A stretch of DNA of 64,000 bases, taken from the NCBI GenBank assembly GCA_947561585.1, contig CANNZV010003140.1, forward strand, positions 1 through 64,000. Direction: 5' to 3'. The notes under the pieces were generated by a model that did not search any database, was not told where the DNA came from, and saw only the letters and a list, made by a program, of their open reading frames with translations. Below, piece by piece: positions 59,621 through 64,000 of this stretch; the stretch's first letter is position 1, and each line of letters starts with the position of its first letter. The translations under genes and the position numbers were made by a program. Source of the DNA: Caprella mutica (Eukaryota > Arthropoda > Malacostraca > Amphipoda > Caprellidae).

Positions 59621-59644
59621 TGTCCGGGAACTGCACGATTACCC
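59621..59644 (-). repeat. Right terminal inverted repeat of the pogo element
   Basis: TGTCCGGGAACTGCACGATT followed by ACCC, then TA. Perfect mirror of 55436-55459. Confidence 0.95.
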
Positions 59645-59646
59645 TA

Positions 59647-61364
59647 CTACCTACCTTGAATAAAATGTGAAATTAGAAATTTTGGAACACCATTCCATCA
59701 TCAAGATTAATATTGCTCTGATTAATTTAAAGAAATATAAATACAACTACATCACCTAGTAGTGAGAAATCGAGCTCCGCCCGTAATCGCCTGTGCCAAC
59801 GCCATCTAGCGGTACAACTGACTATTTATCAATTTCCATTAATTCTAATTTCTCAGTGGTACCTATCATTATATTAAGGAGACTGTAAAGTGTAAACCAT
59901 AGCGCAAGTATATCTTTTCATAAATGAATTATTAGGTATAGAAAAATTATTAGTAATTCATTTTGTAATACCCCATTTGAATTAATTAATTCACTACTAT
60001 GTTCGACATAAATATCTCTGGACATTTTTGATCTATTATTAATATTTGGAGATAGGTATGGGGGAGGGCATCAGTAAGTATTATCATTTTGTTCATGGTT
60101 GAGTCTATGCTGAAAAAAATTAATGTTTAGTATTGCAGAAAACTAGATATCAGGGATAACTATGCTAATTTTTGAAATGATGATGTAATCGAAAAAATGT
60201 TATATTAATCATATTCCAAACAAAGTTAATATATATATTGTTTCTAAATATTTTCCCGCTCAAAATTTAAATTTTAATCACCTCAACTTCTTGGTAAACA
60301 AACAAACAAACAGAGTTATCGGATTATCACAGTCACTTTAGAGAAAACGGTGTTGGTCTATAGTTCTGTAATACAAAACTACTAATATGAGTTTTATTAT
60401 AGTACCAATTGCTAGCCTGAAACGTACCTTTGGTCTACTGCAATTGTTTGCTGTATAAATTATTAGTTAATTTATACTGTAATTCTTTGTTCTTTTGCAA
60501 GCAGTATTTTGAGGGTTTCGAAAATGAAATAAAAAATTAACGGCGAACTGATCTCAAATACCAACTATTAAATGATAATTAATTTTTTCATTGTCTCTTA
60601 CTTGTTACATAAAATATGATGAAATATTGAATTTCCATATACAATTATTCATACCTACCTTTTATGAAGTTTCTTTTCTTGTATTTTTCGTTCTCGCGCA
60701 AGATCCTTTTTTAATATTTTCTTTTTTTCTAAACTAGTTGCAGGATGTTAAAATTTTAGTCGTAACTTTACCAGATTAACATGCAGCAAAAGTGAGAGAA
60801 AACTTTCCTTTAATAATTTGTAAAATAAATTAATTTGAAAAGGGTTTCCTTTTTTTCTTTCATATTAATACTAAATATTAGTCATTGATGTACATTTAGG
60901 CTAAATTGCAGTTATTGTTTAAAACTTCTTTTATAGACAGCTGAAATGATGTAAACAAACAGACAGACCGCAGCGCCAATCCTGCGGATGCGGTGAGATT
61001 CAGAGTTACATGCATAGAATTATATGCATTTTTACTTGTTGCATTTAAGACTAGTGAATTTTTACCACAAGTTTATAACTAATTACAAGCAACAATTTAT
61101 AAAAGTGTCATTATTGAACATAATTATATAATCTTGCTGCCCCATTAAAATGAATAAATTATATTATTTTTAATGTGTAGGTACAGATAATGTATTTTTA
61201 TTAGTTAAAATGAAGAATGTATAAAAGCTCTCAAATTGAATATACAAAATAATGATCTCTAGTTCTAAACTAGTAACATAATAATATATCTTGTATAATC
61301 TAATAAAATATATACAGTACCTATATGCTTGAAAATTATTATGGATTTCTCAAAATCGAAATCT
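59647..61364. other. AT-rich spacer, about 1.7 kb, no gene seen
   Basis: No open frame, array or recognised mobile element. A small GC-rich patch at 60968-61000 has no supported feature. Confidence 0.5.
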
Positions 61365-61535
61365 TGTTTACAAAAGTTTTAAGTAATCAAATTGCCTTAA
61401 ATTTAGTGGGACGATTGGTCAATGTCCAGTAACCATTTGGTTATATATATATTTGGAGGGAACGGGTAAAAGGTCAAGGTCATTTATAAGTGGCGGTGAA
61501 GCTATGGGCTCTACGAGAACCCGTCATCTAGTTTA
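61365..61535 (-). repeat. Dispersed interspersed repeat, copy 4 (minus strand)
   Basis: On the minus strand it reads GACCTTGACCTTTTACCCG, GACCAATCGTCCCACTAAAT and related segments in the same order as copy 1, with the TTCTCGTAGAGCCCATAGCT start also present in copy 1 (CTCGTAGAGCGCATACCTTC). Confidence 0.7.
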
Positions 61536-61655
61536 ATTGGTATCCTCGATAGTCGATACTAGCGGGTATCATAGATACCACTTGAAATAAGTTAAATTTT
61601 AACTTGTTATTTTAATCGGTATCCATGATACCCGCGGGTATCATGGATACTAAAT
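61536..61655. mobile_element. MITE centre with two GTATC palindromes
   Basis: GTATCATAGATAC at 61566-61578, and a perfect 32-bp palindrome at 61619-61650 built on GTATCCATGATACCCG and its mirror. The flanks AACTTGTTATTTTAATCGG and ACATAACGTG resemble the MITE interiors at 15583 and 25719. The outer ends are missing. Confidence 0.65.
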
Positions 61656-62108
61656 AACATAACGTGTTAAATTACAATGATATCATATTTTTTATATGAT
61701 CAAATATATGATATGGTCGATCAAAATATGATCGACCGATACAAATGAGATTTAAAATATCGATTAAAATTAGAATACATTAGCACATCTTAAATTAACA
61801 AACTAATTGACATGATAGTTAGCACCAGTCTCAATGTTCGCGGTGGTTTATCATTTTCTTGACAAGGGCGCATCTACTGAGGTGTGAACAAAACAACTGT
61901 GGTGCTAATCGTGCATTTCCTCATCACCGGACAAACAGTCTTTGTACTCCTCTAACGCGTGAAAGGGGAAGGTGAACCTGCCCACATATTGGCCTTTGTA
62001 TCGACTTACAAAGAGGTAAAGGTACCTCTAGATGTGGTCATTGATAGCTATTATGTCTTATTGAATACTTACTAACTTATTATATGGTTATTTATCTAAA
62101 GGATTCTT
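61656..62108. other. Spacer, no gene seen
   Basis: Unique sequence up to the last array. Confidence 0.5.
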
Positions 62109-63283
62109 CTATCTACAGTATCTACAGGCCTCTATCTACAGTGTCTACAGGCCTCTATCTACAGTGTCTACAGGCCTCTATCTACAGTGTCTACAGGCCT
62201 CTATCTACAGTGTCTACAGGCCTCTATCTACAGTGTCTACAGGCCTCTATCTACAGTGTCTACAGGCCTCTATCTACAGTGTCTACAGGCCTCTATCTAC
62301 AGTGCCTACAGGCCTCTATCTACAGTGTCTACAGGCCTCTATCTACAGTGTCTACAGGCCTCTATCTACAGTGTCTACAGGCCTCTATCTACAGTGTCTA
62401 CAGGCCTCTATCTACAGTGTCTACAGGCCTCTATCTACAGTGTCTACAGGCCTCTATCTACAGTGTCTACAGGCCTCTATCTACAGTGTCTACAGGCCTC
62501 TATCTACAGTGTCTACAGGCCTCTATCTACAGTGTCTACAGGCCTCTATCTACAGTGTCTACAGGCCTCTATCTACAGTGTCTACAGGCCTCTATCTACA
62601 GTGTCTACAGGCCTCTATCTACAGTGTCTACAGGCCTCTATCTACAGTGTCTACAGGCCTCTATCTACAGTGTCTACAGGCCTCTATCTACAGTGTCTAC
62701 AGGCCTCTATCTACAGTGTCTACAGGCCTCTATCTACAGTGTCTACAGGCCTCTATCTACAGTGTCTACAGGCCTCTATCTACAGTGTCTACAGGCCTCT
62801 ATCTACAGTGTCTACAGGCCTCTATCTACAGTGTCTACAGGCCTCTATCTACAGTGTCTACAGGCCTCTATCTACAGTGTCTACAGGCCTCTATCTACAG
62901 TGTCTACAGGCCTCTATCTACAGTGTCTACAGGCCTCTATCTACAGTGTCTACAGGCCTCTATCTACAGTGTCTACAGGCCTCTATCTACAGTGTCTACA
63001 GGCCTCTATCTACAGTGTCTACAGGCCTCTATCTACAGTGTCTACAGGTCTCTATCTACAGTGTCTACAGGCCTCTATCTACAGTGTCTACAGGCCTCTA
63101 TCTACAGTGTCTACAGGCCTCTATCTACAGTGTCTACAGGCCTCTATCTACAGTGTCTACAGGCCTCTATCTACAGTGTCTACAGTGCCTCTATCTACAG
63201 TGTCTACAGTGCCTCTATCTACAGTGCCTCTATCTACAGTGTCTACAGTGCTTCTATCTACAGTGTCTCTATCTACAGAATCT
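62109..63283. repeat. Minisatellite, 23 bp unit, about 50 copies
   Basis: A nearly invariant array of CTATCTACAGTGTCTACAGG plus CCT. Only the last units differ, some with TACAGTGCCT and shortened lengths. The unusual homogeneity suggests recent expansion. Three overlapping 373-417 codon frames are by-products, because a 23-bp unit without stops stays open in all three frames. Confidence 0.95.
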
Positions 63284-64000
63284 AATCGTTTCTTCACACC
63301 GACAGTCATGGGTCAACTCCTCTTAAGTCTTTTGTAATCAGAGTAGCTCTTCACACCTTTTGTCTTGTTAGTTTTCGCCACCAGATGTAGCTCCTATCGA
63401 CTGTGACTCTACCCAACTGTTGTAATTTGCATATAGGCTAATCAAATAGGCTGTGCCACTTAAATGAAAGAAAATGAAAATAGGCATAGCAGAATATCAA
63501 TTATACTTTCCAAGAAGGAATTATTCCTGGGATATTAAGGGAATATCCAAGGAATAATCCTTCTTGCCTGGTAGTTGCTATTATAAGATTTTTAATTGAA
63601 TGAATTGTAAAATAAAAAAACATCTTATAGATAATTGAGGTAAAAGTAATAATTAAAAATCACACAAATAATTTAAATTACATATTATGATAAAACTATG
63701 GAATCAAATTTGAAATGGTTTGTAGTTATTAAACTAGTAACATTAGTTCTAATGAATAGAGAAATAAAAAATACATTGGAGGGGACCTTCAACACGTTAA
63801 ATGCGGCGTGACCCACCGGTGGGTCACGCCGCATTTAAGAAGTCAATCAATGTGAATCGTCGCTAGTAGATAATATGTTCAATGATTTTAAATCTTAAAA
63901 AACTCTTCTGTACCTTAGTAGTGAAATGAATTAGTTAATGTGGAAATGAAAAATTAGAATAAAAAGTTGTAATTTAAAAGTTGTTTCGTGAGGGCCGCAG
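63284..64000. other. Terminal spacer with two hairpins
   Basis: 63511-63566 folds as CAAGAAGGAATTATTCCTGG and a mirrored partner with a small loop. 63797-63838 is a perfect 42-bp palindrome bounded by TTAA. No gene seen before the window ends. Confidence 0.6.
63797..63838. repeat. Perfect 42-bp GC-rich palindrome bounded by TTAA
   Basis: TTAAATGCGGCGTGACCCAC followed by CGGTGGG and the exact mirror, ending TTAA. It is far more GC-rich than its surroundings. The TTAA at both ends matches a piggyBac-type target site, so it may be two element ends joined after loss of the interior, or a very short MITE. Confidence 0.8.

Larger units (their letters stand above)
55436..59644 (+). mobile_element. 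Complete but inactivated pogo-type DNA transposon
   Basis: A 4209-bp element with perfect 24-bp terminal inverted repeats (GGGTAATCGTGCAGTTCCCG and four more bases) at 55436-55459 and 59621-59644. It is flanked by TA at 55434-55435 and 59645-59646, as expected for Tc1/mariner/pogo insertion. It carries a transposase remnant with a pogo-type HTH, CENP-B-like and DDE regions and a PHD finger. TGTCCG/CGGACA words cluster near both ends (55470-55895 and 59334-59433) and are candidate transposase binding sites. A MITE (58905-59270) is inserted in its 3' part. Perfect ends alongside a broken gene suggest it was moved by another copy or decayed recently. Confidence 0.93.

Noticed and set aside
62084..63337. 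Three overlapping plus-strand frames of 373-417 codons
   Set aside because: A 23-bp unit with no stop stays open in all three frames; not a gene.

Overview
The window is AT-rich nuclear DNA of an animal, most likely an arthropod. A hemipteran insect is my guess from the transposon types, not something the sequence proves. The evidence is two spliced nuclear genes with GT-AG introns (TRAPPC6B and NDUFB3), a pogo-type transposon carrying a PHD finger, many short inverted-repeat elements (MITEs) and a very large tandem-repeat load. Nothing bacterial is present: no operons, ribosome binding sites or CRISPR. Most long open frames are minisatellites whose unit length is a multiple of three or lacks stop codons.

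Layout. From 1 to about 47 kb the window is gene-poor. It is a chain of minisatellites with 16 to 79 bp units, alternating with MITEs, hairpin elements and four copies of one dispersed repeat. Only one candidate first exon of a secreted protein (27589-27727, minus) and a few degraded coding-like scraps were seen. A diverged long inverted repeat spans about 17.27-21.84 kb, and each of its arms contains a satellite built on the same core. From 47.8 to 52.8 kb lie two convergent host genes. TRAPPC6B (plus, four exons, 162 aa) works in the TRAPP vesicle-tethering complex. NDUFB3 (minus, two coding exons, 123 aa) is an accessory subunit of respiratory complex I. From 53.2 to 54.8 kb is a nest of inverted repeats. 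From 55436 to 59644 is a complete but inactivated pogo-type element with 24-bp terminal inverted repeats, TA target duplications, a broken DDE transposase and a C-terminal PHD finger. A 23-bp minisatellite (62.1-63.3 kb) and two hairpins close the window.

How the parts relate. The two host genes have unrelated housekeeping roles and simply share a neighbourhood. The more unusual signal is in the repeats. A 13-bp interrupted palindrome, GTATC-NNN-GATAC with constant arms and a variable triplet, recurs at more than a dozen dispersed sites. It sits at the centre of several MITEs and inside the units of at least four unrelated minisatellites. Two MITEs with different ends share the same palindromic interior. 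Two arrays (8106-9315 and 32376-35369) appear to have grown out of MITE copies. Together this suggests that a MITE interior built on this palindrome seeds the minisatellites here; that is inference. Adding my intervals, about 18 kb of the 64 kb is tandem repeat.
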